The notes: generated from the letters alone by a model not told the origin. A stretch of DNA of 64,000 bases from Candidatus Desulfofervidus auxilii (GCF_001577525.1 NZ_CP013015.1:2180475-2244474); one strand, 5' to 3'. Counted from the first letter of the stretch, positions 43,815 to 52,396 are shown. Translations and numbers: made by a program.

Positions 43815-44291
43815 TCATAGACCCAAATCAGCTATCACATTGCTAATTTCTTCAAAATTTTCAGTGAGGAGCTTCATTTCTTTTTCCCATCGCCCCTTAT
43901 CCCAAATTTCAAATTTATTTAACATTCCAGCAATAATTACATCTTTTTTTAACCCTGCATGTTCTCGTAAAGCAGGTGGCACTAAAATACGCCCTTGTTT
44001 GTCAAAAGTGCATTCTACGGCACCAGAGATAAATAATAATTGAAATTTTCTCACTTCTGGTTTAATTTGAGGTAACTTGCTCACTTTCTCCTCAATGACA
44101 GACCACTCTGCTAAAGGGTAAGCCACTAAAGAAACACCCAGGCTGGTAAGCATTATTCCCTCTTCTTTATATTTCCTTTTCAATACTTCTCTAAAATGGT
44201 TGGGAATACTGAGCCTTCCTTTTCCATCGATAGAGTGAATATATCTTCCTCTAAATACATTATTGTGCTTTTGTGGGAATTTTTGGTTCAT
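43815..44291 (-). CDS. mraZ: Transcriptional regulator MraZ
   Basis: Double SpoVT-AbrB-fold DNA-binding protein that opens the dcw cluster and in other bacteria regulates it. I choose the ATG at 44291 (MNQKFPQK) with AGGTGG upstream; a longer frame begins at a GTG at 44309. The two repeats are FRGRYIHSIDGKGRLSIPNHFR and AVECTFDKQGRILVPPALR. At 158 aa it has the normal length. Confidence 0.92.
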   Translation of the reverse strand: MNQKFPQKHNNVFRGRYIHSIDGKGRLSIPNHFREVLKRKYKEEGIMLTSLGVSLVAYPLAEWSVIEEKVSKLPQIKPEVRKFQLLFISGAVECTFDKQGRILVPPALREHAGLKKDVIIAGMLNKFEIWDKGRWEKEMKLLTENFEEISNVIADLGL

Positions 44292-44330
44292 TTCACCACC
44301 TTTTGACACTCTTACAGCAAAAAAAAATTT

Positions 44331-44386
44331 TTGTCAAGTAGAAATTTTACAGTTTTATTGACAAGGGTTTTTAGGTTGTTTAAAGT
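44331..44386. promoter_or_regulatory. Divergent promoter region of mraZ/dcw and purH
   Basis: TTGACA occurs on both strands: minus at 44337-44332 facing mraZ and plus at 44358-44363 facing purH, within a TTGTCAA...TTGACAA dyad. The plus-strand box has TAAAGT 17 bases downstream (44381-44386). The minus-strand -10 is poor. Confidence 0.4.
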
Positions 44387-44396
44387 TAGGCAGAAA

Positions 44397-45671
44397 ATGA
44401 AAGATTTCAAAGGTATTTATAAACAGTTAGTTGGTGATTGTTTTCCTTCTACAATAAAGATTTCCATTGGTGGACAAACATTTATTTACCAAAAAAGGAG
44501 TTGGGAGGTAGATGGAGAAAAAAAAGGGCTACGTTATGGTGAAAATCCTCATCAAATGTCGGCCTTGTATGAGTTAATCAATGGGAATATTATATTAGGT
44601 GATTGCCACTTTATTAGTCCTGGTCAAGGTTTGGTGAGTGCCTTAACTGAAAAAGACTTTCACCAATTTGGAAAACATCCCAGTCAGATTAATCTAACTG
44701 ATTTAGACCGTGGTCTTCAAATTTTACGTTATCTTATGGACAAACCGGCGGTGGTAATTATAAAGCATAATAATCCCTGTGGAGTGGCTTATGGTAACAG
44801 TTTAACTGAGGCTTTTCACCGTGCTTATTTTGCAGATAGGATTGCTGCCTTTGGTGGTTGTGTAGTGGTAAATCGGAGTTTGGATAGAGAAACAGCAGAG
44901 GAAATAAGTCAATATTATGTAGAATTGATAGCGGCACCAGACTATGCTTCTGGGGTAGTAGATATATTAAAACAGAGAAAGAATTTACGTATTGTGGAGA
45001 TTAAGCGTATAGAACGTTTGGCGGATTATGTAAACAAAACCTGGTTAGACTTTAAAAGCTTAATGGATGGAGGTCTTATTTTACAACAATCGCCATATAC
45101 TAGGATTAAATCTAAAAAAGACTTTTATCCTGCAGAAACGGAATATAAAGGAAAGACATACCGTATTAAACGAGTTCCTACAGAGAAGGAATTTAAGGAT
45201 TTATTATTTGGTTGGTATATAGAGCAAGGGGTTACTTCTAATTCTGTAATTTTTGTGAAAGATGAAGCTACAGTGGCCATAGGTACTGGTGAACAAGATA
45301 GGGTAGGGGTAGTAGAGATTGCTATTTTTAAGGCATATACCAAATATGCAGATAGCCTTTGTTTTAAAAAGCATAATATTCCTTATAAACAGTTGGAAAA
45401 AGAAATAGCAGAGGGAAAGCGTCCTTTAAGTCAAAAAGAAGAGATTGATTTTTTGACTAAAGATGCATATGGAGGAATTAAAGGAGCTGTGATGGTCTCA
45501 GATGGTTTTTTCCCTTTTAGAGACGGAGTGGATGTAGCCATTAAAGAAGGTATTACAGCTATTGCTCAACCAGGTGGTTCTATTAGGGATTTTGAATCCA
45601 TAGTTGCCTGTAATGAGGCTAAACCACCAGTAGCTATGGTCTATACTGGAGAACGTGCATTTAGACATTAA
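44397..45671 (+). CDS. purH: AICAR transformylase, stand-alone PurH-type domain
   Basis: Formyl transfer to AICAR in late purine synthesis. From the ATG at 44397 it is 424 aa; the longer frame needs a TTG at 44331 in promoter-like DNA. Motifs of the bifunctional PurH C-terminal domain are present: RYGENPHQ, VIIKHNNPCGVA, AFGGCVVVN, TVAIGTGEQDRVG and SDGFFPFRDGVD, then IAQPGGSIRD. The N-terminal MGS-like IMP cyclohydrolase domain is absent, so cyclisation to IMP needs another protein. Confidence 0.85.
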   Translation: MKDFKGIYKQLVGDCFPSTIKISIGGQTFIYQKRSWEVDGEKKGLRYGENPHQMSALYELINGNIILGDCHFISPGQGLVSALTEKDFHQFGKHPSQINLTDLDRGLQILRYLMDKPAVVIIKHNNPCGVAYGNSLTEAFHRAYFADRIAAFGGCVVVNRSLDRETAEEISQYYVELIAAPDYASGVVDILKQRKNLRIVEIKRIERLADYVNKTWLDFKSLMDGGLILQQSPYTRIKSKKDFYPAETEYKGKTYRIKRVPTEKEFKDLLFGWYIEQGVTSNSVIFVKDEATVAIGTGEQDRVGVVEIAIFKAYTKYADSLCFKKHNIPYKQLEKEIAEGKRPLSQKEEIDFLTKDAYGGIKGAVMVSDGFFPFRDGVDVAIKEGITAIAQPGGSIRDFESIVACNEAKPPVAMVYTGERAFRH

Positions 45672-45684
45672 GGAGAAAAAAATT

Positions 45685-45876
45685 ATGTCTATTCGACAAA
45701 CAGCCCAAGAATTATATCAAATAAGCAAAAAAATAGATTTGTTAAAAAAACAAATGGAAAAGGCTAATGAGGAAGAGAAAAATAAGTTAAGGATGGAATT
45801 ATCTCAACTTGAAAAGGAAAAGCTTCACTTGAGGCGGAAATTAAATAATTTAAAAGGAAAGCCGCTTCCTATTTAG
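45685..45876 (+). CDS. Small coiled-coil protein, 63 aa
   Basis: The ATG at 45685 follows AAGGAG and lies 13 bases after the purH stop, so the two are probably co-transcribed. The product is almost entirely a charged coiled coil (LYQISKKIDLLKKQMEKANEEEKNKLRMELSQLEKEK). No family recognised. Confidence 0.6.
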   Translation: MSIRQTAQELYQISKKIDLLKKQMEKANEEEKNKLRMELSQLEKEKLHLRRKLNNLKGKPLPI

Positions 45877-45994
45877 GAAATAACGAATTTAGGGAATAAC
45901 TCCAATATATGTTTTAGGCAAGGGGTTATCCAAATAATCCTTCAATTTAACATTTTTCTGTAAACGCATTATGTCAAATGCAAAGACATGCTCC

Positions 45995-46246
45995 CTATTC
46001 CTCTAGGAAATATCCTCTTCGTGTAGGTTCAAGTAACCCAGCTTGTTTCAAATAGGTTCAAGCCCAAGCAACACAATTATCAAAAATGACCTGTTGACCA
46101 CTTGGAAGTAATTGCTTCAACTCATCTTCTGTCAATTTGAAATGAGCGGCAAGATGATCAATAGTTTCTCGAAGGGAGTATTCGTGTTGATCGCCAAGAA
46201 ATTTCAATAGAGGAAGCATGCAGGTTTGATAATCAGGAATTGCCAT
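45995..46246 (-). pseudogene. Mrr N-terminal-domain fragment, last integron cassette
   Basis: MAIPDYQTCMLPLLKFLGDQHEYSLRETIDHLAAHFKLTEDELKQLLPSG matches the N-terminal winged-helix domain of Mrr-type restriction proteins. After NCVAWA comes TGA (46060-46058), where the family has Arg (CGA). The same frame then reads TYLKQAGLLEPTRRGYFLEE and stops at 45995. Thus one nonsense change and no nuclease domain. It lies at the distal end of the cassette array, just inside attC 46265-46321, and no attC follows it. Confidence 0.75.
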
Positions 46247-46264
46247 CGACTATATCCTTTGGGG

Positions 46265-46321
46265 GGATAACGACTGAAATCAACAGCGGCAATAGCCGTC
46301 TGCTGTATTGAATTGTTAGGC
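46265..46321 (-). other. attC site (distal)
   Basis: On the + strand: GGATAAC at left, GTTAGGC at right, with inner pairing around CAGCGGC/GTCTGCTG. In cassette orientation the R'' box is GCCTAAC and the R' box GTTATCC. 57 bp. Confidence 0.8.
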
Positions 46322-46409
46322 TTATAAAACTACATATTTCGCAATTATAATTAGTATTATTATACCTCCATAAAATCCCCAAACAGAGAAAAATTTTATT
46401 ACATTCCAC

Positions 46410-48314
46410 TCATTCGCCAGTCCGTTTGAGATTCCAGATGTAAGTGGTGGTGCAGTTTTCAAGTGTTTCCGTTTCGATTTTTGTGCTGCCAGAAATAGTA
46501 TTAATATCTGTGGTCTGACCTTCATAATGCAGAGGTTCAAGATCATATTTTTGTCTTTCCCTTGTAAAAGGACCCATTGATTTTTTCTTTGAATTTCCAT
46601 TGCAAACATCAGTATAAATGTCAGTTCGGGTCACTTTACCTTTCCACCATAATCCCGAAACGCCGAAATCAAATGTATATCGGTTTGACAATCGATCAAC
46701 GTGTATGGAAGGAGAAATATCAAGGTATTCCTCTACGAGTGTACCAATCATTTTGAGTGTGGACTGTTGTGTGTCCCCGGGTTTTTTTCTGAATGTTTTA
46801 CCGGTTTGTTTATCTTTGCAATCCGCCCAGCCTTTTTGTTCAAAGGTCTTTAGCAGATACCGGCTGGTTCCGGATACGTCTTTACCCAAAATCACGGCTG
46901 GTTTCCCCGGCGTTGTGAGAAATCTTATGGTCAAATGGACGGTCCTGTCAGTGGATAAAATCGATTCCTCCCTGACCCAAAAACCTCTCTTATTGTTTTT
47001 TATTTCATTCTTTTTGTACGAACATGTTTGATTCACGATCACAGTCCCCGTCCAGTCATACCCTTTCTCAACGATTGTCACACCGGCTGAAGCACGCGCT
47101 TTGTCAGGATATTTTTTCGGCTGAAAGGTGGCATGGACGGTCATGGTACTTTCTTTTAAACCGTTTTTATATCTTACGGCAATATTCCCATCCGTTTGAG
47201 TGAAGGTTTTCCCCGAAGGAGAGACGGTTCCGTCTATCAGTCCTTCCGGCGACAGCAGTACGGGCTTGCCGCTTAGCGGCTGTTCGCCTCCCTGAGGCAG
47301 AAGTTTCTTGAGCTTAAATTTGATCTCGGTTGTCTTTTCAGGGAAAACATAGCCCTCTGATTCTCCGCGCAGGCATATACCGGCAATAGGAATGAATACC
47401 TCTTTGGTCACCTCTTTGCGTACTCCACAAACTTTTATTTTAAATGTATCAATGGAGCGTTCCATGCCTTTCTTCAAAGTGTATGTGACGGACGCACCTT
47501 CCGGTCTTTGAATAGATATTTTTATAAAATTAAACCTCGTATTGGGACCCCCTCCTTGCAAGAATCCGCGGGTTGGGCGAATTTCTCCCCTTGCGGTTTT
47601 TATCGGCAGCAATACAGCCAGCCCATGGGATCTTTCCCAGACGTACTGGCCTTTGCAGTTTTTGACTTTAATTCCAATCTCCATTTCCCGCTCTGCCTCA
47701 AGCGGTGAAACATACTCCTTTTTCAAGGTCACCAGGATTTCAGGTCCGCGTGGCGGCACGGGATGCGAGGCTTCATACTCTTCGATCCTGCCACGGATGC
47801 TTCCATAGCCGTCGTCAATATTGTGCTCGATTGCAATAAAAATATCATTTTCATAATTTCCATACTTGGAAACAGTATCTTTTGCACCAAGGACACCGGC
47901 CTGCTCATAAATACAGTGCCCTGTTTGTTTTAATACCGAAACAACATTAAAGGCGTTGTATTCACTGATAAGCACTCCACCCGCTTCGATATCCTCGCCG
48001 GCACCGATCGTTGTAATATCGAAGATCATAATATAATCACTTTCTGCATTATTGCGGCTGACGGCGGGAATAAAAACAATATCCGGGGAGTTCATCTTTA
48101 GTTCAGCAAATATTTTTTCTTTTATTTGAAACAGCCATGACGGAGCAGGCTGATCAGGATGAATTTCATTCAGAAGCTTCACGAGTCTTTCCTGATCAAC
48201 ATAATTTATGTAAACACCAACTGTTATCCGGGGGCATTTGCCGCTACTGGCATTCAGTATTGTGCCGGTCAATAACAAGATTAAAGTGATAAATAAAAAT
48301 TTATAATTTGCCAT
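46410..48314 (-). CDS. Large secreted hypothetical protein, 634 aa (cassette gene)
   Basis: The N-terminal hydrophobic stretch (FLFITLILLLTGTILNA) is a signal peptide. The mature protein is beta-rich, with an early domain of possible TolB/CsgG-like flavour (ITVGVYINYVDQERLVKLLNE) and later Ig-like segments. One, VTIVEKGYDWTGTVIVNQTC, is followed by a region with paired cysteines. I cannot name a family. It is the third gene of a 3.4-kb cassette and has higher GC than the chromosome flanks. Confidence 0.7.
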   Translation of the reverse strand: MANYKFLFITLILLLTGTILNASSGKCPRITVGVYINYVDQERLVKLLNEIHPDQPAPSWLFQIKEKIFAELKMNSPDIVFIPAVSRNNAESDYIMIFDITTIGAGEDIEAGGVLISEYNAFNVVSVLKQTGHCIYEQAGVLGAKDTVSKYGNYENDIFIAIEHNIDDGYGSIRGRIEEYEASHPVPPRGPEILVTLKKEYVSPLEAEREMEIGIKVKNCKGQYVWERSHGLAVLLPIKTARGEIRPTRGFLQGGGPNTRFNFIKISIQRPEGASVTYTLKKGMERSIDTFKIKVCGVRKEVTKEVFIPIAGICLRGESEGYVFPEKTTEIKFKLKKLLPQGGEQPLSGKPVLLSPEGLIDGTVSPSGKTFTQTDGNIAVRYKNGLKESTMTVHATFQPKKYPDKARASAGVTIVEKGYDWTGTVIVNQTCSYKKNEIKNNKRGFWVREESILSTDRTVHLTIRFLTTPGKPAVILGKDVSGTSRYLLKTFEQKGWADCKDKQTGKTFRKKPGDTQQSTLKMIGTLVEEYLDISPSIHVDRLSNRYTFDFGVSGLWWKGKVTRTDIYTDVCNGNSKKKSMGPFTRERQKYDLEPLHYEGQTTDINTISGSTKIETETLENCTTTYIWNLKRTGE

Positions 48315-48389
48315 GCCGGGAATTATCGCTCTTATCTCTTCTTTCTAATATCATTTTATCTCCCATCTGTTTGCTATGCATGTAGATTC

Positions 48390-48800
48390 CTATTTGCACT
48401 CTCCGATCCATTTTCCTTTCAGGTTCTGAGTCATTTCCATGCCCGACTGTTTCATCTTTATGATCCCTTCAAAAGAGTTCCCCTTATAGGTGACTTTGCC
48501 GTTGAACACCGCGGTGCCTTCACTCGTCTTACACTCCATTACCCAGGTTACGGTATCACCTTCAATATCACGCTTTACCATCCTGCATTCCTGATTAGGT
48601 TCTTCTTTCTGCGGAACCATGTCCTTTTTTGTCAGACAATGAGTATAGGTCTGTGGAGGCATCTGCATGGGCATACCTGGCATCTCTATGGTCATGGTTA
48701 TCTGCCAGAGCCCTTCTTTCATGTTTTGAGCCTGGGCAATATTACTCAAAAAGAGAACCAAAAAAGCGAACATTGATACAAAACAGACCTTCTTAACCAT
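48390..48800 (-). CDS. Secreted DUF3617-type protein (cassette gene)
   Basis: 136 aa with a signal peptide (FVSMFAFLVLFLSNIAQAQ) and the DUF3617 pattern: MKEGLWQITMTIEMPGMPMQMPPQTYTHCLTKKDMVP, then paired cysteines (C54, C72, C91, C135 approximately) and KGNSFEGIIKM. Periplasmic, function unknown. It lies 29 bases downstream of the OmpA-like gene with GGAGGGA before its ATG. Confidence 0.85.
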   Translation of the reverse strand: MVKKVCFVSMFAFLVLFLSNIAQAQNMKEGLWQITMTIEMPGMPMQMPPQTYTHCLTKKDMVPQKEEPNQECRMVKRDIEGDTVTWVMECKTSEGTAVFNGKVTYKGNSFEGIIKMKQSGMEMTQNLKGKWIGECK

Positions 48801-48829
48801 ATTTCTCCCTCCTTATCAGTTTTTCATCA

Positions 48830-49666
48830 TTACCTTTCCACAAGCTCTACACGCCTATTTTTAGCACGCCCCTCATCGGACTTGTTCGATGCAACGGGGG
48901 CAAGAGAACCCACTCCATAAGCCTTTAGCCTTTGAGCTGAGACCTTGTATTTCATCACAAGCTCTTTCAGCACGGCATCTGCTCTTGCTTTTGAAAGTTT
49001 CATGTTGTAGTCAAGCTTTCCGACATTATCTGTATGTCCTACCACATAAAGTTTAAGTCCTTTATTCTGATGAAGGAGTTTTGCTATCTCTTTAATTGCC
49101 GCCTCAGACTCTGGCTTTACATCTGCCTTATTAAAATCGAAATAGATCCCATAGACCGAGGCATGCCCAGTTGATTGAATATCACTCATCAGGCTCTTTG
49201 CATCTGCTACAACCTCCTGCGCCATCTCAGCCTTTTCAACAACAGTAAGCTCGTAATAAGTCCCGCTTCCTCTTGGAAAAACAATTGCCCAAAATGTTTT
49301 TCCTTCCTTGTTCAGTTTCAGATATGCTATGCCACCAGATTCTTTGACAACCACACCGCCAATCTTTTTGATTGCGTTTTCATAGTTTCTCATAATTGCT
49401 AACTCACTTGGTGACTTATGGCCTTCCTTAATATAGTATTCCAGCCAGTGATATTTCCCCTCCACCTTAATTTCATTGCCCTTTTCATCCACAAATTCAG
49501 CCTGGTCGAAATCATACTCCTTGCAATTTTCGATATAGAAATTTGGCATCCTTGTAAACATCGGGTGGTCTTTGCACCCTTTCGCATCTTCCTGGGCAAA
49601 GACGATGCCACTGAATACAAACAGTAAAACGCCAATAAGGGATACTATCCTTTTGAAACTATTCAT
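48830..49666 (-). CDS. OmpA-family outer-membrane/periplasmic protein (cassette gene)
   Basis: 278 aa: signal peptide 1-24, an N-terminal domain of about 130 residues, and a C-terminal OmpA peptidoglycan-binding domain (IYFDFNKADVKPESEAAIKEIA, VVGHTDNVGKLDYNMKLSKARADAV, GVGSLAPVASNKSDEGRAKNRRVEL). It probably anchors to peptidoglycan. It is the first gene after attC 49695-49755 and, with the next two genes, forms a multi-gene cassette. Confidence 0.88.
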   Translation of the reverse strand: MNSFKRIVSLIGVLLFVFSGIVFAQEDAKGCKDHPMFTRMPNFYIENCKEYDFDQAEFVDEKGNEIKVEGKYHWLEYYIKEGHKSPSELAIMRNYENAIKKIGGVVVKESGGIAYLKLNKEGKTFWAIVFPRGSGTYYELTVVEKAEMAQEVVADAKSLMSDIQSTGHASVYGIYFDFNKADVKPESEAAIKEIAKLLHQNKGLKLYVVGHTDNVGKLDYNMKLSKARADAVLKELVMKYKVSAQRLKAYGVGSLAPVASNKSDEGRAKNRRVELVER

Positions 49667-49694
49667 ATCCTATACCTCCTGATTTGTTTAATCA

Positions 49695-49755
49695 CCCCAA
49701 CGTCCAAATTCAGCGGCCTGCCATAAGGCGGGTCCGCTGGAATAATTTGTTATGC
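49695..49755 (-). other. attC site
   Basis: CCCCAAC at left and GTTATGC at right (+ strand) with an inner CAGCGGCCTGCC...GGCGGGTCCGCTG stem. 61 bp. It overlaps the stop codon of the antitoxin-like gene. Confidence 0.85.
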
Positions 49756-50019
49756 TGTTTCTTTTTCTTGTCTTATCTTCTCAGAAATCCATAAGTTTAT
49801 CAATGTCTCAGGGGATATACCCCGTTTTCTGGCAAGTTCTAAAATATAATCTGATAACTCGCTATCAATAGGATAATATATCCGCTGTGTCTGTATATCT
49901 ACTTCAAACTTTGCTGGTTTTGTCTGATCCCAAAACTCAGATAAATCATGAGTATTCCAAAATTCTCCAATCTCTTGATATGAAGATTTCTTTGAAATTG
50001 ATGTCTTATTTTGGCTCAT
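49750..50019 (-). CDS. CopG/BrnA-type antitoxin (cassette gene)
   Basis: 89 aa. The sequence EFWNTHDLSEFWDQTKPAKFEVDIQTQRIYYPID and LSDYILELARKRGISPETLINLWISEKI matches the CopG_antitoxin family: an N-terminal toxin-wrapping segment followed by a ribbon-helix-helix. AGGAGGAAATTTT precedes the ATG. No toxin gene is adjacent in this array, so it is an orphan here, or a decoy against a toxin elsewhere (inference). Confidence 0.8.
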   Translation of the reverse strand: MSQNKTSISKKSSYQEIGEFWNTHDLSEFWDQTKPAKFEVDIQTQRIYYPIDSELSDYILELARKRGISPETLINLWISEKIRQEKETA

Positions 50020-50035
50020 AAAATTTCCTCCTTAT

Positions 50036-50057
50036 CCGCTGGATTAGGTTGTTAGGC
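50036..50057 (-). other. Truncated (half) attC site
   Basis: Only the GTTAGGC half with CCGCTGGATTAGG is present. The opposite RYYYAAC half is missing, and the antitoxin ribosome-binding site follows directly. Confidence 0.6.
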
Positions 50058-50060
50058 AAC

Positions 50061-50444
50061 TTACCATCCTGCTGAACCTTCATCTACTTCACACTCAACA
50101 GACATTTTTTGGATAAATGTGTTATTTTGCATTCGAATATTAGCTCCACCTTGAATATTAATTCCTCTGGCTTCAGAACCAACTAAACTTCGATAATATT
50201 TTTCCGCAGCATCTCGAAAACACTCATAATTAAAAGGCCCGCTATATCCTTCAGGGCGTCCAACTTCTATAGGACCCGTTTCGTAACTGCTTCCAACTGC
50301 CTGCTTTATGTCAGCATGCAAATCAAATTTCCTATCGCCAATCTGCAAGGTAAAGAATATTCTTGAAACCATGTGTTCATCATCACTACCATAATCCTGA
50401 GAATTTTGAATGCACTTATAAAATGTTATTTTTGCTGTTCCCAT
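50061..50444 (-). CDS. Hypothetical 127-aa cassette protein
   Basis: GGGGGC precedes the ATG. No signal peptide or TM. The sequence is mixed alpha/beta (ISRIFFTLQIGDRKFDLHADIKQAVGSSYE, FRDAAEKYYRSLVG), with an aromatic, Gly-rich middle. I do not recognise a domain. Bounded by the half attC and attC 50491-50551. Confidence 0.7.
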   Translation of the reverse strand: MGTAKITFYKCIQNSQDYGSDDEHMVSRIFFTLQIGDRKFDLHADIKQAVGSSYETGPIEVGRPEGYSGPFNYECFRDAAEKYYRSLVGSEARGINIQGGANIRMQNNTFIQKMSVECEVDEGSAGW

Positions 50445-50490
50445 TTAAGCCCCCTTTGATGTGAAAAATTGAGTTATATATTTTTTTCAT

Positions 50491-50551
50491 TTCTAACGGC
50501 CAAGCTCAGCGTCGAGCTGTATAGCCCGTCCGCTGGAGTGGTTTGTTAGCT
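50491..50551 (-). other. attC site
   Basis: TTCTAAC (50491-50497) and GTTAGCT (50545-50551) with imperfect GCCAAGCTCAGCG/CCGCTGGAGTGG pairing; 61 bp. Confidence 0.85.
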
Positions 50552-50595
50552 GAAGATTCTTTTTCCATTCGAGCAATTAGTCTCACCAACATGCT

Positions 50596-50892
50596 CTACC
50601 TTTTAATACAGGTCTTATACTTTCTATCACAGTAAAATCCTATGGGACAATCGGTGTCGAAATCGCAGTCGCCTTCATATTTAGGATAAACACTGTCAAG
50701 GCGCGGCAAATCATATTGTTGAACTCCAAACTCATCGACTGATTTCATGCACACGCCAGTCGTTTCGTACGGAGCCTTGACGCACCTATACCCAATGCCG
50801 CAATCAAAATCAGAAAAACAATCACTCCAAGCGTATACTGGTGCCCCCAAGAAAATGATAAGCAGAACAATCCCAAATAGCTTCTTTTCCAT
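50596..50892 (-). CDS. Small secreted Cys-rich protein, 98 aa (cassette gene)
   Basis: GGAGGGCACC precedes the ATG. A signal peptide (LFGIVLLIIFLGAPVYA) is followed by two Cys modules, CFSDFDCGIGYRC...GVC and CDFDTDCPIGFYCDRKYKTC. These are the C-x4-DC-x2-G-x2-C pattern of small EB/Dickkopf-like disulfide domains. Likely periplasmic or extracellular and disulfide-stabilised; function unknown. Confidence 0.75.
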   Translation of the reverse strand: MEKKLFGIVLLIIFLGAPVYAWSDCFSDFDCGIGYRCVKAPYETTGVCMKSVDEFGVQQYDLPRLDSVYPKYEGDCDFDTDCPIGFYCDRKYKTCIKR

Positions 50893-50923
50893 GGTGCCCT
50901 CCTTTTCTCGCTGTAACTTGCAC

Positions 50924-50969
50924 AGCTAACAGCCAAGCTCACCTGCCGCTGTGGAGCGATTTGTTAGCT
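50924..50969 (-). other. Short attC site
   Basis: AGCTAAC and GTTAGCT cores are present, but the site is only 46 bp. Compared with the relatives at 54904 and 52322 it lacks the central CAGCGGAATAGCGGTCAGG part. Confidence 0.75.
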
Positions 50970-51000
50970 GCTTGCCTAAATTTAACACAATATTCCATAT

Positions 51001-51570
51001 TTAGAACTTGCGTCCAATGCTTTTAGCTTTGTCAAATAACTTTTGAGCAATTTTTGGGTTTTTCTTAGTACCAGGTTTGACCACCTTACCAATAATTTTG
51101 TAGCCCCCATAATGTAATACCTTGCGGACAGCTCTAATGGCCCCACGACTCTCGGCAGCAATAAAATTGAATGGCCAGGGAGTAGTACAGGCAGTGATAA
51201 TAGCCGCTGGCTTTCCTTTGTGTCGAGGAATTGGGAAACCATTGGCTTTTTCACCCATAAATACAGGCACATTTCTGTCGAATAAAAGCTTGAGTTGTGA
51301 ACTCATGTTTCCCCAATGGGTCGGCGTGCCTACTATCAGACCGCCAGCATCCTTAATCTTCCGTCCAATGATATGGGCATCGTCCTCCGTCTGGACACAT
51401 TCACCATCTGGCCTGCACTTCATACACGCTATGCAAGGTTTCATTTTGAGATCATATACATCGATCCATTCTACTTCATGGTTTTTGTTGATACCTTCGA
51501 CAACTGCTTTTAAAAGTGTAGCCACGGTGCCTTTCTTCCGAGGACTACCATTAAGAATCAGTATCTTCAT
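51001..51570 (-). CDS. Flavodoxin-like NAD(P)H-dependent FMN reductase (cassette gene)
   Basis: 189 aa. The N-terminal KILILNGSPRKKGTVATLLKAVVEG is the FMN phosphate-binding loop. CIACMKCRPDGEC is the Cys-rich loop of iron-sulfur flavoprotein/NADPH-dependent FMN reductase relatives. GTPTHWGNMSSQLKLLFDR is the isoalloxazine-side loop. Cytoplasmic redox enzyme, substrate unknown. Bounded by attC sites 50924 and 51601. Confidence 0.88.
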   Translation of the reverse strand: MKILILNGSPRKKGTVATLLKAVVEGINKNHEVEWIDVYDLKMKPCIACMKCRPDGECVQTEDDAHIIGRKIKDAGGLIVGTPTHWGNMSSQLKLLFDRNVPVFMGEKANGFPIPRHKGKPAAIITACTTPWPFNFIAAESRGAIRAVRKVLHYGGYKIIGKVVKPGTKKNPKIAQKLFDKAKSIGRKF

Positions 51571-51600
51571 TTTTGAACGCTCCTTTTTCTAAATTCTTAC

Positions 51601-51692
51601 AGCTAACGACCAAGCTCACCTGACACTATGAAGCACAGCGGAATACTTGTCTGCCACCGGGCAGAGCGGTCAGATGCAGCGCCTTGTTATGC
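51601..51692 (-). other. attC site, extended
   Basis: AGCTAAC (51601-51607) and GTTATGC (51686-51692) with the CAAGCTCACCTGACACT/GCGGTCAGATGCAGCG arms. At 92 bp it has an extra variable loop relative to its neighbours. Confidence 0.85.
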
Positions 51693-52307
51693 TATTTCTG
51701 ATTTTTCTTTTAATATCTTTTTTCGTTGTTCTTTTAAGTAATTAGTAAATATTTCTATTGCTGGAAATGCTTTTTCTCCTCCTGCAGCAATTCTAAATTT
51801 TTTCAATGCTTCATGCCCTTGCTCTGGTGAAAAAAGATACGAGAACTGATGTTCAATTATCTCTCTATCTACGATACTGTATTGCCAAGCAACTAATATA
51901 GACTCAAGCATGTTTAAATAAGATATTACATACCAACGTAATTTTGATACACTGTCTCCTGATAGTATTATGAAATCGTTTTCTTCATTTAAGTCATCAT
52001 CATTTAAAGATAATATTTTCTTTAATGATTTGAGATGTTTTTTTGATATTCTTACATCTTCTTGATTAAATAAATTTCTACTTTGTTCATCATCCAAGCT
52101 TTCTACAATTTTTCTTGCTAATGATGTATTTTCTTTTAAATTCTTGGTCCAATCCAATAACAGCTCAACAGATTTTTCTCTTCTAGACCTCTCATGGTCT
52201 GTCTTAAGTTGTTTGCGTGCCAACCAGATCTGAATAAAAACTCCAATTACTGCTAGACTCCCAAATATAGTGGCTAACTGAGATATTTCTTGCAATGTTA
52301 TAGGCAT
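51687..52307 (-). CDS. Membrane-anchored hypothetical protein, 206 aa (cassette gene)
   Basis: An N-terminal TM helix (IFGSLAVIGVFIQIWLA) is followed by a basic turn and a long helical cytoplasmic domain (KQLKTDHERSRREKSVELLLDWTKNLKENTSLARKIVESL). The pattern resembles the small one-TM, helical proteins often found beside phage or defence genes, but I cannot assign a family. The stop lies in attC 51601-51692. Confidence 0.7.
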   Translation of the reverse strand: MPITLQEISQLATIFGSLAVIGVFIQIWLARKQLKTDHERSRREKSVELLLDWTKNLKENTSLARKIVESLDDEQSRNLFNQEDVRISKKHLKSLKKILSLNDDDLNEENDFIILSGDSVSKLRWYVISYLNMLESILVAWQYSIVDREIIEHQFSYLFSPEQGHEALKKFRIAAGGEKAFPAIEIFTNYLKEQRKKILKEKSEIA

Positions 52308-52321
52308 TCTACCCCTCTATT

Positions 52322-52394
52322 GCATAACGACTAAGCTCACTGGCCGCTATGGAGCGCCAGCGGAATAGCGGTCCAGTGCAGCGCTTTGTTCGCT
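52322..52394 (-). other. attC site
   Basis: GCATAAC and GTTCGCT flank arms nearly identical to attC 54904 and 56449 (GCCGCTAT-GAGCGCCAGCGGAATAGCGG). 73 bp. Confidence 0.85.
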
Positions 52395-52396
52395 TC

